Positions 47,471 through 60,445 of a stretch of DNA of 64,000 nt are shown here, in pieces. The translations under genes and the position numbers were made by a program. The stretch is taken from positions 362,040 to 426,039 of the forward strand of contig JBNGIO010006316.1 in assembly GCA_049999805.1 (NCBI GenBank), written 5' to 3'. The stretch's first letter is position 1. Each line of letters opens with the position of its first letter. This DNA comes from Folioceros fuciformis (Eukaryota; Anthocerotophyta; Anthocerotopsida; Anthocerotales). Under the pieces are notes generated by a model. It worked only from the letters and a program-made list of their open reading frames with translations. It was not told the DNA's origin and searched no databases.

Positions 47471-48746
47471 GGCGAGGTGGTGGAGGGGAATTGGTCAATG
47501 GTCGGGGAAGTGACGCATGCTGCGGGCGCGCGGACAGCGCCTAGGCCGGCGGGCGCAGGCACCTGTGGACCTGCACAAGCCAAGAGCGAACACGGGAGCG
47601 CGTGAAGCGGGCCACCCGAGGGCCCCTGGAAGGCAGCCACGGGCCGAGCTTTCCTGAGCCTGGACTGAGCAGCGGCGCAACAAGAAGACGCAAGCGGGCG
47701 GGCGGCGGGGCAGAGAGGCAGCGAGAGGGAAGGGCGAGGCACGCAGACGCATCAGCAGCCGCAGCCGCTGCCGAGGCACAGTCCCGGTGGCGCAGGCGGA
47801 TCCCTTCAGGTCCAGCGCCCGATCGCGGGACACAGCAGCAGCAGCAGTATCAGCAGCAGTAGCAGCAACAGCAGCCGCGCTGCCTGCGGAGACACCGGCA
47901 CAAACTGGGCAGGCGGTGGCAGCGAGAACCAAGAGGTAGGGCAGGGAGCAGGAGGCAGAGCGAGCACGGCAACCTCAGGCACGCAGACGACAGAAGGCCA
48001 AGGGGAGGGGGGAGGGGCCGGGAGTCCAGGGGAGGAACGCAAGCAAGCCAGGCCAAGCCAAGGGAAGGAAAAGGCAGAGACGAGACGAGACAGTATGCGG
48101 GAAGCGGAAGCACACAGGGGGGGGCTGCTGGGCCGAACTGGGCTTGGGCTGGGCTGGGCCGGGCTGGGCTGGGCTGGGCTGGGCTGCCCGGCGCTGCACT
48201 GGGAATTCAAGACACAATATGGAATGGTCTTAACTCACCCAATTCTCCTCAACTAATAATAACCATTCCTCTCGGTGCTCACGGTTGTTAGTGTGAATAC
48301 GTCTCCCACTAAACCCTAACACTGCTTCCATTGCCTTGTCTTCCCTTCTATCCGTTCCGTTACCTCCCGTTCCGTTATACTCCGTTCCGTTATGTTTGTT
48401 TGAGCCGTTCCCCATTCCTTGGTCCATCTGTCCCATCCATTGTGCGAGTAGGTGAAAGGGTGTTCCAGTCCCGTCCTGTGCGTCGTTGATTTAATTAAGC
48501 CATGCAAGAAAACATGCACGAAAACATTGATGAAAAGGAGGTGACAAAAAAATAAAAATGCGTGTCCAATTTTGGGTGTTGATTTTTGGTCCCAGGCATT
48601 CGGTTCTGTTCGGTTCGGTTGGGCTGGGTTCGGACACACGTTTGTCTGTCGGAGTGCAGGTATGTAGTAGGTCTGTACATGGATATGTGGGTGAGGACTC
48701 GGAGACGAGCAGGAGGCCAGCAGCAAGCAGCAGGAGCAGAGAGGCC
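47471..48746. promoter_or_regulatory. Divergent intergenic region between UPL1 and SHPRH
   Basis: The two start codons face away from each other across 1276 bp, so the region should hold both promoters. It is strongly GC-rich near UPL1 (47500-48190), with CAG-rich triplets at 47830-47875, a (GGGCT)n tract at about 48138-48187, and three copies of CCGTTCCGTTA spaced about 18-20 bp at 48353-48395. No gene recognised. Confidence 0.5.
48138..48187 (+). repeat. GGGCT pentanucleotide repeat
   Basis: About nine units of GGGCT with one GGGCC variant. The regularly spaced G-triplets could form a G-quadruplex on the plus strand. A shorter copy (GGGCTGGGCTGGGCTG) recurs at 61208 in the gypsy element. 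Confidence 0.8.
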
Positions 48747-51700
48747 ATGTCTCGAAGAAAGCAGAAGAGGCCAGTGAGGGGCGGGGCGGAGGTGGATGCA
48801 GCTCTGCCTCCGGATNNNNNNNNNNNNNNNNNNNNNNNNNNNNNNNNNNNNNNNNNNNNNNNNNNNNNNNNNNNNNNNNNNNNNNNNNNNNNNNNNNNNN
48901 NNNNNNNNNNNNNNNNNNNNNNNNNNNNNNNNNNNNNNNNNNNNNNNNNNNNNNNNNNNNNNNNNNNNNNNNNNNNNNNNNNNNNNNNNNNNNNNNNNNN
49001 NNNNNNNNNNNNNNNNNNNNNNNNNNNNNNNNNNNNNNNNNNNNNNNNNNNNNNNNNNNNNNNNNNNNNNNNNNNNNNNNNNNNNNNNNNNNNNNNNNNN
49101 NNNNNNNNNNNNNNNNNNNNNNNNNNNNNNNNNNNNNNNNNNNNNNNNNNNNNNNNNNNNNNNNNNNNNNNNNNNNNNNNNNNNNNNNNNNNNNNNNNNN
49201 NNNNNNNNNNNNNNNGGGCGCAGAAGCGCGGCCGCGGGGTCAGGTTCGCGATCGCGGGCCAAGGAGTCGTCAAGATCGGCGGATACGAGGACATGTCCAC
49301 CTGCGGACTGCTGGCCCAGATTGTGCGAGACCCTGTCCCGGGCTGCGACCCGCAGGTGGTGCGCGCGGGCGCACTGGACGGGCCCGACTCTGCTCTCTCC
49401 GCGCTGCTGCACCTCGTCCGGACGCAATTCGTGCGCCTGGAGGCACCGCCGGAGGCTCCTGGGAGAGTCCGGGTTCTCGTCACGGGGAAAGCGCTGCGCG
49501 AATTGGGAGAGCGCGGCCGGGGGAGGGCCAATCACACGGCGCTCCAGGGCGTCGTGTCGTGGTTGCGCCCGGATTTGGCTCCGCCGGCCCGTCGGGATGG
49601 GAAGGAGGGCGGCGCCGGGGACTCGGGGAAGGACCGAACCTTCTTCGACCCTGCGGCGCTGTTTGATGCCATCAAGCCTTGTGGGTATGGTGCGCCATTT
49701 CGTGTGCCAGAGTGGTGCCTTGGCTTGTTCGCCTTGGGTGTGGGAGGATGGAATGGAATGCGGATGAAAGCGTAAAGTTTTTCTATGGGCTGGCAGGAAT
49801 GAGGAGGGCCTTCCTGTGCAGCCACCGGAGCTGCTTGCGGAATTGAGGCCTTATCAACGGAGGGCAGCCCACTGGATGGTGCAGCGGGAGCTGGGCCCGG
49901 GGTTGGGGGCATCGGACGCAGGGTCCCGGGCCGCTGCTCGGGACAGCGTCTCGGAGCAGGGGAGGGTGCCTGCGTTTCCGCTCTGGTTCGCAGGGACTGC
50001 TGTACACGGCTCCGAGCGCTTCTACTACAATCCGTACAGGCAAGTGGTTTTTGCCAGCTTTCGTTGCGAGATGAGTTTGGGGGTGGCGTTGGACGTGGAG
50101 TCATGTGACGTCCTTGTGTGCAGTGGCTGTATATCGAGAGAACCGCACAATCGGTGCACGTACGTGCATGGTGGGATTCTTGCAGGTAGGGTGTGAGGTT
50201 CCACGGCCAGCTGCTCTTGGTGCCAAGCTTGTTGCTGTGCGTCCTGAGGTTTGCTTGTGCTTCAGATGAAATGGGGCTGGGCAAAACGGTTGAGGTGCTG
50301 GCCTGCATTCTGGCCAATAAGAACGCCGACAGGAAAGTTGAAGCAGCGAAGGTCTCAGAGAGGAAGTTGAGAGCTGCCTTGAAGAAGAGAAAAGTTGAGC
50401 GGATCGAGTGTGCGTGTGGTGCATCTGATGACAGCAGCAATCGGGACGGCTGTTGGGTGCAGTGCGACTTATGTGATGCCTGGCAGCACTCGTCCTGCGT
50501 CGGTTTCTTTCCTACTGGACCCGCTGTGGACCAGGCCTCGCCAACTGTTAAATCGCGGACTCCTGAGAAATCGGTGAAAGTGGACAGGAGGTCTCCACGG
50601 CAAGTCCAGGGGGATATTCTTCAAAGATCACCTCCAGCCGGAACGCGAAAGTCCGGAAGGAAAAAAGCTGTACCTTATAAGGACACACCAGTTCAACTCA
50701 CAGGTGGCGATTTTGTGTGCGGAGTCTGTTCGGAGATGATTGGGAGCTCCGTTGTGGATGGGGAGTGTGGTGCCACCCTCATCGTGTGTCCTACACCCAT
50801 ACTCCAACAGTGGCAAGACGAAATTCTTCGGTGTGATCTCAAGTGATTTGCTCGTGTATGGAGATGTGTATTCACGAAAGGGAGAAACGTGTAACGCTGA
50901 CGTTCTTGCTTTTGCTCCTGTGCTTTTATTGCTTAGGCATACAAAGGAGGGGGCTGTTAGGGTACTTGTGTATGAAGGAGTGCAGAGGGGTGGGTTTCTT
51001 TTGAATCGCAAAGAGAGCTTTCCAGGTGAACCTACTGAGGCTATAAGGATTGTTGCAGCCTACCACCTTGCTGCATCAGATATTGTACTCACCACGTATG
51101 ACACCTTAAGGTCTGACCTCAGTCATGATCTCAATCAACCTGACCGTGACAAGGCTCGCCTGCGCCTTCAGAAGCGGTGGGTAGGTGCAACTGAGTGCCA
51201 AACTTGCCTTTTTCTCTCTTTTTTTTGCCACCAGTTGACCTTGCCTTATGGCCTTCATCATGCATGGCGATACATGTTATGACAGTGTGAGAGTGTACTG
51301 TCATCAGGTACCGTGTCATTCCCACACCATTGACACGGTTAAAATGGCGAAGGATTTGCCTAGATGAAGCTCAAATGGTCGAAAGTGATACAGCTCGAGC
51401 TGCTGAGATGGCTTCACGTTTAGATGCTGAATATCGGTGGTGTGTCAGTGGCACACCACTGCAGAGGGGCCTTGATGATTTGTATGGCCTTCTAAAGTTT
51501 CTCAGAGCTGAACCTTTGGATGATCACTTTTGGTGGACTCATGCAATCAAGCGTCCCTTCGAGGTCTGTTTATTATGAAGTGTCTAAGTGGCTATTCTTG
51601 TATGTCTAACATCAATCCAGTTTGGCCTCCACTTGTCTATTTCTTGATGTGCCTGCTGCATACGCCCTGCCCCTGCAGGAAGGGTGCTCTGAAGCTGCTG

Positions 51701-54700
51701 CATTTATGTATGACTTCATGCGTGGCCTTATGTGGCGTTCTTCCAAGGAACAAGTGATGGATGAGATAGGCGTGCCGCCTCAAGAGCATCAGCTCACTTG
51801 GTTGAAATTGTCACCAATTGAGTCATACTTCTACAAACAACAGCATGAAAAATGTGCTCTGAAAGCAAGGGAGGTGCTAGTCAAGCATCAGAAAATGAGG
51901 GGTATCGAGGATGCAACAAGAATCGTGCCAGAGGAACCGGCTGGTTCTAACCTGCCAGGACAGGGAGATCAAGGCAACCTAGATGCCACCTCGACGGTGC
52001 ATGATGGCAGATCTGGGTTGTCCTCAACAGCAAAGCAGGAGCCCTTCATGGAACGGCTTGTGAACCAGTCACAGGTTGCAAAGCTCCTGAAGAAATTATT
52101 GCGTCTCCGGCAAGCTTGTTGCCACCCTCAAGTCGGGAAATTGGGGATCAGGCCGATTCATCAAACACCCATGACAATGGATGAGATCCTGCAGGTGTGG
52201 CTTCCCTTGTCAATGTCTGTTGCTAAGAATACCAATGCCGCTTTCTAGCGTACTTTTGCTGGCTGGGGAGGCTTGCGTAGATTTTTGGCGTCGTGGATTT
52301 TAACGTTCCCTTTGTCAGGTGCTAATTGACAAGGTAAAGGTGGAAGGGGAGGAATCTCAACGCAATTTACTCGCTGCATTGAACGGTCTAGCTGCTCTGG
52401 CATTGATGGAGGGAAACCGTCTGCGTGCTGTCAGCATCTATCGAGAAGCCCTATCTGAAGGGGAACATGCTGAGAGCTTCCGAGTCGATCCTCTGCAAAA
52501 ACTCCATACGTTATACAACTTAGCTGACGTGCTTAGGGAGTCTGAAGTGATTGCACAGAAGGGGCCCGGCGTAATAGGCAGTCCCATACTACGTGATGTG
52601 GTCTCTGGCTGCAATGGCTTGAGTTCCCTTCCAGTTGTACCTAGGACATTGCGCGATAGTAAGCTAGATGCTGAGATTGAGGAAATAAAAGCGAAGTACA
52701 TGTCTCCTTTTAATCTGAAGCTGGTCACGGCACGACAGGAATTGGAGATCTCCCAGAAGGAGGTAACGTGCAAACATTCTCCCTCTTTGAAAGATAATTT
52801 CTTCTCTGGAAGGGACCTGAAATTTTGTGAAATATTTTGGGTTGGCAGGTACAAGAAGCACAGCAAGTATGTGAGACTTCTGGCGCATACACTTGGTGGC
52901 TGGAAGTGATGTTGGATCCACGAAAGAGTACCGAGCTGATCTCAAAGATTCGTGACCATCTTCTGTCTGATTTGGGCCATCACCGCTACAGGAATGCGTC
53001 AAGCCTAGCGCTAAGGTAAAGGCGTATCTCCTTTGTCTTGGTAGGTGTGGAGGGCTTCACGCAGTTTAGTTGCAAGGTGAACCTTGTGATAACCTAGGAA
53101 TCTGAGCTAGCTGACTTGGGAGCTGCCTTCCCACATCTTCTCCCGTGTTGTGAAGGTTTGAAGACCTTTCCGGATTGAAATATGTGCTCCAAGTGGAGCT
53201 GGATGCTGTCCATAATGGTCGATCGGAAACGCTGAAGAAACTTCTTGAACTAGACAAGCGTGTGGACAATCCTTCTGCCTTTGATGTTAAAAGAGCAGGA
53301 AGTTGTTCTCGTTGTCAAGTCAACAGCAGTGACACATTATGCATCCACTGTGAAATGCTGCAGGAATTCTTCCAGGTGAAGCTAGCTTCCATCTCAGTTG
53401 TAAGGTTTTTCTTTCAACATGTCTGCCTTGCTGAAAGACACTTTTGGTTGCGTTGTCAGGCATACGAGGCACACTTATTTCAAATAAATACACAAGCTTC
53501 AGATGCAGGAGTTGTTCTAGCTGAAGCTGCAGTTGTTGCACAAAACCGCGCTCTTGCAGATAAGCGGTGGGATCCTGCCAATCTGTCTGGTGAGACAGCA
53601 GAGTTTGGCAGGACAAAGAGAGCAGAGGCTGCACGAGTTGTGGTAACGTGCACGTGAATTGTCCAATGTGCATGTGTGTTAGAAAGCCATATATCAGTAA
53701 TGGTTCCAGCATGGTTAAGCATTTGTCTGAACCATGGATTTTTACGTTCGTGTACCCACGACGGCTTCTGGATATTTGTACAGGTGTCACGGTCGCCATC
53801 AGAATCCGAGCAGATTTTGCAAATGATGAAGTCGTATGCAAAGGATTGTGGTTCTGGAAATGGACCAGCCCTGGCTGAAAAGCATCTCAACCTTCTAAAG
53901 GTAGTAGCCTTACGGTTTTGAGATGTGCTTTGCCATACTCAGGAAGGTGTTGTGAGGCTGTGTGAGATGAAACGGCCCACAAGGGGCTGTGTGAGATGAA
54001 ACAGATGTGACGCTGGGAAGATGTTTTTCAGGCCATGCGCAGGGAGTACGGAAAAGCAACTGCCTTGGCTGACTGTCAGCGTCAGGTGCTTGTTGCCCTG
54101 GATGAGCTCAACATGGCAACAACACGGTACACACAAAGGGTCCCTGGTGATGAAGCGTCAGCTGATAAGTTACACCCAGAAGAAGTGCCTGCAAAAAATG
54201 CTCAGTTGACAGGTGATAAATTCAGCGCCTTGCATGGATTATCACGTGCACGCGGCCAGCACCGGTATCTGAAGGTATTACATACATTGTGTAAGATACA
54301 TTGGATGAGTGGAGCGTTGAGAGCGGTCTGTCTTCAGATTTCTTTTTGCTTCTGTGATAATAGTTGCTGATGTGACGTGAGCTTGGATGTTGCCTTCTTA
54401 CAGGGCTTAGCCTTGGCAAGGAGCCAAACTACAGTGGCCGCCACGGGAGGCGAGCAAGTGGTCGGGAATAAGGTCGTCGAGGAGAATCCTTGTCCAGTGT
54501 GCCAAGAAAAACTGGGTGACCAGATTATGGTTTTTTCCTGTGGACACTTGCTGTGTTGCAAGTGTAAGCTCATCTCTCAGCTTGCTTTCCGTGTGTGGTC
54601 TTGCTTGGTGAGGTTCTATATCCTTACAGGTCTGTGAACTGCTGCAGGTGTCATACTGTTGGCTGAGCGTGTCCCCCATCCAGCTGGTGGGTCACGACTG

Positions 54701-55730
54701 AAGCGCATACTTTGCCCTTCATGTCGTGCTCCAACTCTTTACGGCGACATTGCTCTCGTCGACAGCCGAGAGAATGGCTTGGAAATACACGGTGACGGCC
54801 TCCAGGGAGGAGAGCCCCATGGGGACTGGTCTGTTGAGGTGAAAGGGTCGTTTGGAACCAAGGTAGGATCTCACCACCCAAGCACTGGTGGCTTCTACTG
54901 GCTACCGATGCACGGCTTCATGTACTAAGAACGTGGCATTTCAGATGGAAGCCGTAGTTAGGAGGATTTTATGGCTCAAGCTCATGGACCCGAAGTGCAA
55001 GGTACTCGTATTTTCAACCTGGCACGAGGTGCTGGATTTACTAGAGCACGTCCTTGTTGCCAACGACGTCACTTTTGCGCGAGTGAAACCCGGACGCAGG
55101 TCCTTCTCTGAACTCGTTGTGCTCGGACTCTTTGGTGCCGGAGAAGTAACGTTACTTAGTTGTGGTTGAACCGGCGGTGTGAAGATTGGATGCAGCGATC
55201 AAGAAATTCAAGGGTCATGAGCCAGTGCAAGTTCTATTGTTGCCCATACATCTGGGCGCGAACGGTCTCAACTTGATAGAAGCCCAACATGTGATCTTAC
55301 TGGAGCCACTCCTGAACCCTGGAGTGGAGGCTCAGGCCATCAATCGGGTGCACCGCATCGGGCAACACCAGAAAACCTACGTTCACCGGTTTATTGTAAG
55401 TTGGAGCAATGGCCCCGTATCGCGAGCGTTGCTGCACTCTGGCAGGATGCTCATGCCTCTGCTGTGAATTGATAACAGGTACGAAATACGGTGGAGGAAA
55501 GTATATACTCGCTGGGAAGAAGCAAGGAGGAGATGGGGCCCAATGTGAGAGTAACTAGGGGACAGAAAGCAGCTCTCACCGTTGGAGATGTTCAGGCTCT
55601 CTTCTCTCAAGACGTACATAAAACATGTGAGATTCCTGTCGGAGGAGGTGAGGAGATGAGAGCACTCGCAGCTTTCGCAGCTGAAGCTAGAAGAGAACAA
55701 ATGTTACTGGATACCGGGCAAGGTCTGTAG
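48747..55730 (+). CDS. SHPRH: SHPRH-type SNF2 ATPase with PHD and RING fingers
   Basis: Start ATG at 48747, interrupted by the gap. Later exons: gap-49684, 49797-50185, 50266-50830, 50937-51176, 51308-51563, 51679-52194, 52319-52762, 52849-53015, 53156-53375, 53460-53642, 53784-53900, 54032-54274, 54404-54563, 54648-54862, 54945-55099, 55185-55395 and 55479-55730; all junctions are in phase. Order: LRPYQRRAAHWMV, Walker A DEMGLGKTVE, a PHD finger inserted after motif I (CACGASDD, CDLCDAWQHSSC, final CGVC about 65 residues later), LDEAQ (motif II), SGTPLQRGLDDLYG, helical linker, RING (CPVCQEKLGDQIMVFSCGH, CCKC, CPSC), then VLVFSTWHEVLDLLEH and INRVHRIGQ (motif VI). The mammalian protein polyubiquitinates PCNA for error-free damage bypass; the plant role is inferred. 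Neighbours: divergent from UPL1, convergent with SPRTN. Confidence 0.93.
48816..49215. other. Assembly gap (400 N)
   Basis: A run of exactly 400 Ns within the 5' coding part of SHPRH; its true length is unknown. Frame continuity across it cannot be judged and an intron may be hidden. Open frames spanning it are artefacts. Confidence 0.99.
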
Positions 55731-56441
55731 TATTATTAAGCCAATGTTTCCTTGCCGATTGTCGACGTGAAGATTGGTAAGGTGCAGCCGCCTTGTCGTG
55801 GATCCCGGAGGTCACACCACTGATCTGGCTACACACAATGGAGGGTGGCTTGAGTCACGGACAGACGGGACAGAAACGGCGGAAACCGCATATCTGGCGT
55901 TGCCATTGGTGCGGAAGTGAGGGTGACGATGACATGGTCGTGACAAAGTGGGGCAACTCGGCGTACTGTGGTGCGATTTCCGGAGGGCTACTTTGCGTGC
56001 TTGGGTTGAAGAGGCCTTCTCTCTCTTCCTGAAGAGGTGCGCATGACTGTAACAAGTCTCATGCACATTGATGGAGGACGAACACGTCTAGCAGCCCAAG
56101 CTACACGAGAGCAAATAAAACTATACGTCAACGTCACAATTGTCGTTGCCAAGGAAAATTCTCCTGCCATTAAAAGACACAAGGACAAGTTTTCCCGGTC
56201 GAATCGTTCAGATCACCAACCAAAAATGTCAGTCACGGTCTCAAAACGTAGCCGTCACTCGGTACGTGCCTGACGGTTGCCATGAGCTCATTTAAGACGC
56301 TTTCCACGGAGACAATCGTCGATGTGTGCATTCAACTTGGCATTGGAAACGTTTGCAGAGAAACGGATTTGGCAGATAGGACAGCACGCACGCTCTGCAG
56401 ATCACGAACACAGCTCATGAAAACTAGACCATGGGCTACAT
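55731..56441. other. Convergent 3' region between SHPRH and SPRTN
   Basis: 711 bp with short unrelated open frames on both strands; expected to hold both 3' untranslated regions. No conserved domain seen. Confidence 0.5.
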
Positions 56442-58656
56442 TCAGGCAAAGCAGCAACGGATAACACGGCACGCACCTTCAGATTTCTGCCCCCTCCCGG
56501 ACGCTCTTGATGGGAGATCGGAGTGGGCAGGAGACGAGGACACCTCGTCGTCATTCCTCCCTGGAACGGGACAGTGCTCAACTCGGGGAGACATGGAATC
56601 GGCAGCTCCGGTTGAACTCCCATCGGCCCGCTCTTCCAAAGCTTGATCCTGAGCAACGTCTTCATCATCCAACAAAATGATTTCCGGGTTTGTCGGTTTT
56701 AATTCGGCGCGGGGGATTGGGCTGTCACGAACGGAGGGAGACGAGTCCGAATCTGTGACCAAGATCCCCTCTTCACCCTTGTCTGGCCAATGGATTGTCT
56801 CGACAGCGGCCACAAGACGAGCAAGAGATTCGTTGCCTACATCCAGTTCTTCGGGCACAAGACGAGCAGGAGGTTCGCGTGGCTCCAATCCTTCGGCCAC
56901 CACAAGAAGAGCCCGAGATTTGCATGGCTCCAGCCCTTGCTTCCGCCTCTCTCTCCTTTTATCTATCAGCGGAACAATTTCCTCATCCTCATCTCCCTCG
57001 TACTCACACCAGTGCGACCCAATCTTCACGGTAGGCTCTCCCCGACCCTCCACCTCAGCTCTGCTCCGCTTCCTGTTCTTGCCTTTCTCAACAGCGGTGT
57101 TGCCGTCCTCCCCACAAGCCCGCTTGGACTTCTCCGAGGGAGACCACCCGTCACCGTGCGAGTCCACCTCAGCTCCGTTGGTACCGCTCCGGTGCACCGT
57201 AAAGAAGCTCTCGATTGGGGCGTGCGCTCCCTCCTTTAGCTCCGCCGCAGACCCCGGTGCCTTCCGCTTGCTGCTCTTAGAGGCCATCCCTTTCCCGCTA
57301 CCACTGGCAGGCAACTCCTTGCCCTTCCCACCACCCGCGTCCTTGTCCTTACCCTTCCCCTTCTCCCCGTCTGCGCGCACACAAAAATGACGACTCGTGA
57401 GGAACGCACCCCCACGGCCCCTCTCAGGCAGGCACAACAGCAGCATCCATCTCCAATCCCTAAATATAGCGCATAGATCAGTACATCCCTCGGGCTGCGC
57501 CGTCTTGACGTAGCTGCCACCGCACAGCCTTAGGTGCCTGCCACAACGCCACACCCTCGGTCTGCAATGGCACACACCCCGCAAGCGAGAAAACAGGCAG
57601 AGCTACAAGGATCACGGGAACACGGAAACACTCACGAATGATACTGGCATCGCGGATTGCAATTCTCCCTGAGCTTGGGAGGCTTGGAGCAGCAGTCGTT
57701 AATAGAAGGTGCACGATTCTGCGCCCGGCGTATAACGTTCCCGCACCGCTCGCACTGCACCCAGGACTGACGACTTAACACTCCACATGACCAAGGCAGG
57801 AAACTGCATAACCTAGAAAACGCAGCATGGCAGCCCTCGCACCGTCCAGTGATGCGTGCGGTAGAGGTCCACCTCCGCCCCGAACTCGTGGTAGATGCTC
57901 ACAGCGTACCCCTTCTCCGGCCTCTGCACCAAACACCCCGCTTTCTTTCACCACGGCCATCACTGAACCCACGCCGCACCATATCGTGCCAAACACCAAA
58001 GCCACCCCAGCCGCTTCCTACCAGGTGATCCTCGGCCTGCCCATCGTTGATCTCGCGCATCTTAGCCTGAAACCGAGGACCGTGGTCACTGCCACCAGGT
58101 GAAGACTGAAGTCAGCATAAATTACGTTGACAGGACTCTCTCCGACACGAAGCGTACAGCAACCGAACGCGGAGGGGGGAGGAGCAAGCTGAAGCCTGAG
58201 CCCCGGCCCTACTCGTGATCCCTGTTGTCGTGCGTCAGGAAGAGGAAGGCGTGGATCATCTCATGCAGAAGCGTCTCCTTGAGATCCGTGGTGGTGCGGT
58301 ACTTGAGAAGCGGCTCAGAAAGGCGGATGGAGCACTCTCCAGCGGGCCCGTAGCGGCACACTCCCGCGCACCTGCCACTGCAATTGTCAGGTCGGCCCGC
58401 AGCGGCTTCACGCTCCGCCACGGACATGCACCCCGAACAGGAGCAGATTGCACGCCACGGACAATGTCATGCGAGTGGAGCTCCAATCCACAGTGCACCC
58501 GCCAAGGGCACCGTTGAAGTAGAGCTGGTCGTAGTAGCAGAAGAGCGCGCGGATGTCGGGGTGGGGATCCAGCAGGTCCGCTTGCTCCACGGCCGCCATA
58601 GCCGCTGCCAGAGCCGCCGCCGCCAGAGCCGCAGCACTCAGGCTTACTTCTCTCAT
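56442..58656 (-). CDS. SPRTN: SPRTN/Wss1-like DNA-protein crosslink metalloprotease
   Basis: Exons 58656-58454, 58371-58213, 58088-58022, 57923-57843 and 57766-57645 are in phase. The C-terminal exon runs from about 57374 to the stop at 56442, but its junction needs one more exon I could not fix. The SprT domain reads DLLDPHPDIRALFCYYDQLY, CSIRLSEPLLKYR and the zinc-binding HEMIH (TLLHEMIHAFLF), with HGPRFQAKMREIN and YHEFGAEVDLYRTHHW after it. A zinc ribbon follows (CERCGNVIRRAQNR, CCSKPP, NPRC). The long charged tail carries a PIP-box-like HAPIESFF (lacking the usual first Gln) and a SUMO-interacting-type EIILLDDED. SPRTN cleaves proteins crosslinked to DNA at stalled forks. An Ala-rich N terminus with two possible Met starts precedes the domain. 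Confidence 0.87.
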
Positions 58657-59639
58657 TGCCGCCTACCCGGGCCGGATACTCTTAACAACCCCAACCCGGC
58701 GGGCCGGATCCGGACAGCCGTTGAGTTCGTGCTCCACGTCGGCCCCCGATTGCGGCGTCGTCGTATGAATGTCCATTGATCCCGGATATCAACGGTCACA
58801 ACACCGGGTGACCCTGTCTCTCCCACAAAGCGACAAACCTTCAAGCTACGCATGCCGAGGACGACCGGCTCCTCCCCACATCATTTGTACAGACGGAGTT
58901 CGTCTACGACTTGATGTGCACACTGTACTTTGATTATAATATTGCATGGTGCAATGGTAACGTGAGAGTGACGACTAGGTACTCGAGATCCCCAAACAAA
59001 TGTCTAACGTTTTGCGACCCAATTAGTATCCAATGATTCAATGATAAAGATGAAGATATATTAGTAACTGCAACACAAAGAGTCTTGAAGAAGAATCCTT
59101 CCATGAAAAATTGATTTATATAATTGAGAAAATAAAATGGAAAAATCCATTACTATAAAGAGGAAAATAAATCATAATAAAGAATATTTGGGGCTAACAC
59201 GTGAAGCCTAATGACTATCAATAACACCTAAAACATCATGGTCGAGGAGGTGGAAGGGTCTCTCTAACAATGGGGTTGCTGATGCCACCTCGCTTGCCAA
59301 CATTATTGTCCTCTATATGGTATTAAACAATGCACGCTGTAGAGCAATAAAAACCCTCTGCCGATAAAACGTTACAATATATGAAAGAGGAAGACTAAGC
59401 TCCTTTTTCACCTTCTTAACCGTCTTGGTGCAAGACTTCAAAAACTTTGAAAATACATTGCATATGGCTCCGTAGGTCTCAATGGCAAGGGGGATAAAGG
59501 TGTCTCCAGCCTATAGAGGGGTGTACTTGTGAACCTTGGCCGATGCACTCCCCTCTTTCGCCCAACCCGAAGACTTGAGGATAACATGCTCGCACACTGT
59601 AGCCCGTGTGGAGTCAGTTACAACCATATCAGTAATAAA
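58657..59639. other. Intergenic stretch upstream of SPRTN
   Basis: GC-rich near the SPRTN start, then AT-rich from about 58920. No gene, RNA gene or clear repeat recognised. Confidence 0.5.
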
Positions 59640-60445
59640 ACCTTGTTGACCTCCTTAGATAAGGAAAAGGTCAGCCCGAAGAGAAACGCCATTAAGTAGA
59701 GTGTATGGGCGCTCCCTGAAGAGTAGAAAGCTAGCCTCCTTCGCCAACGAAAACATGACATCTCGCACGGCATTGTGCGTAGCAATCCATTGACCCCCAC
59801 CCCAATAACAGGCAAGATGAGTACCAGAGTTGTCTAGAGGCGCCCCGCCATTACAAGAGGAAAGAGAGCAGACCAAAGGTTGGACCAAACCAAGGCGAAA
59901 CCTCCTCATAGTAGAGAAAGTGGTTGATGCGATTCAGAAGGCCTCGATGCTAGGTTGAGCTAAGAGCCTGCGCCCTTTCCGGAACATGAACAAAGTCGTG
60001 CACAAACGGGCCTAGGGATAGAAGAATCCCGAAGAATGTTAAGCTGCATATGCTCGTATTTTTTCTCAAGAAGAGAAGCTTGGAGCACCCAAATTCCCAC
60101 CGCAAGAAGAGATAAAAATTGAGGCATAATACTCCTAGCCGTAGAAGAAAGAGCTTCCCTAGCCAATCTTAGGGACACCCACAAAGGGAGGGCACCCTCC
60201 TCGATCCAAGAACGAAAGATTTCAAACTGTAGGCATCACGAATAAGAAAACAAGAGGCCAAAATAGGAGCCAAAAGGGCCCAACTCTTGAGAAATGCTAT
60301 TGGTGTCAAAACCTTTGATGCCAGCAAACCAATGCCACCAAACAAGATAGGAAGAGACACTTGTCACCTTGCAAGGGTACCGTCCCGAGAAGCTATCCTG
60401 GATGACATGCAAAACATGAGGAAAGAATTCTGAAAGCCACATGTG
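59640..60445 (-). mobile_element. C-terminal remnant of a non-LTR (LINE-like) retroelement protein
   Basis: Minus-strand pieces in order: GGIGLLASKVLTPIAFLKSW with ALLAPILASCFL, SLRLAREALSSTARSIMPQF, CARLCSCSGKGAG, RRFRLGLVQPLVCSLSSCNG with GAPLDNSGTHLACY, and ATHNAVRDVMFSLAKEASFL ending in SLRADLFLI. The Cys-rich part followed by H..VRD and a final RAD..I is typical of the region behind the reverse transcriptase of some LINE-like elements in algae and plants. Several frame changes and stops break it; no reverse transcriptase core is present here. Confidence 0.55.

Noticed and set aside
48491-49775. Several 320-405-codon open frames around 48.5-49.8 kb
   Set aside because: They run through the 400-N gap, so their length is artificial; only the plus-strand frame from 48747 fits SHPRH.
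56677-57390. 237-codon plus-strand open frame
   Set aside because: It is the complement of the low-complexity SPRTN tail.
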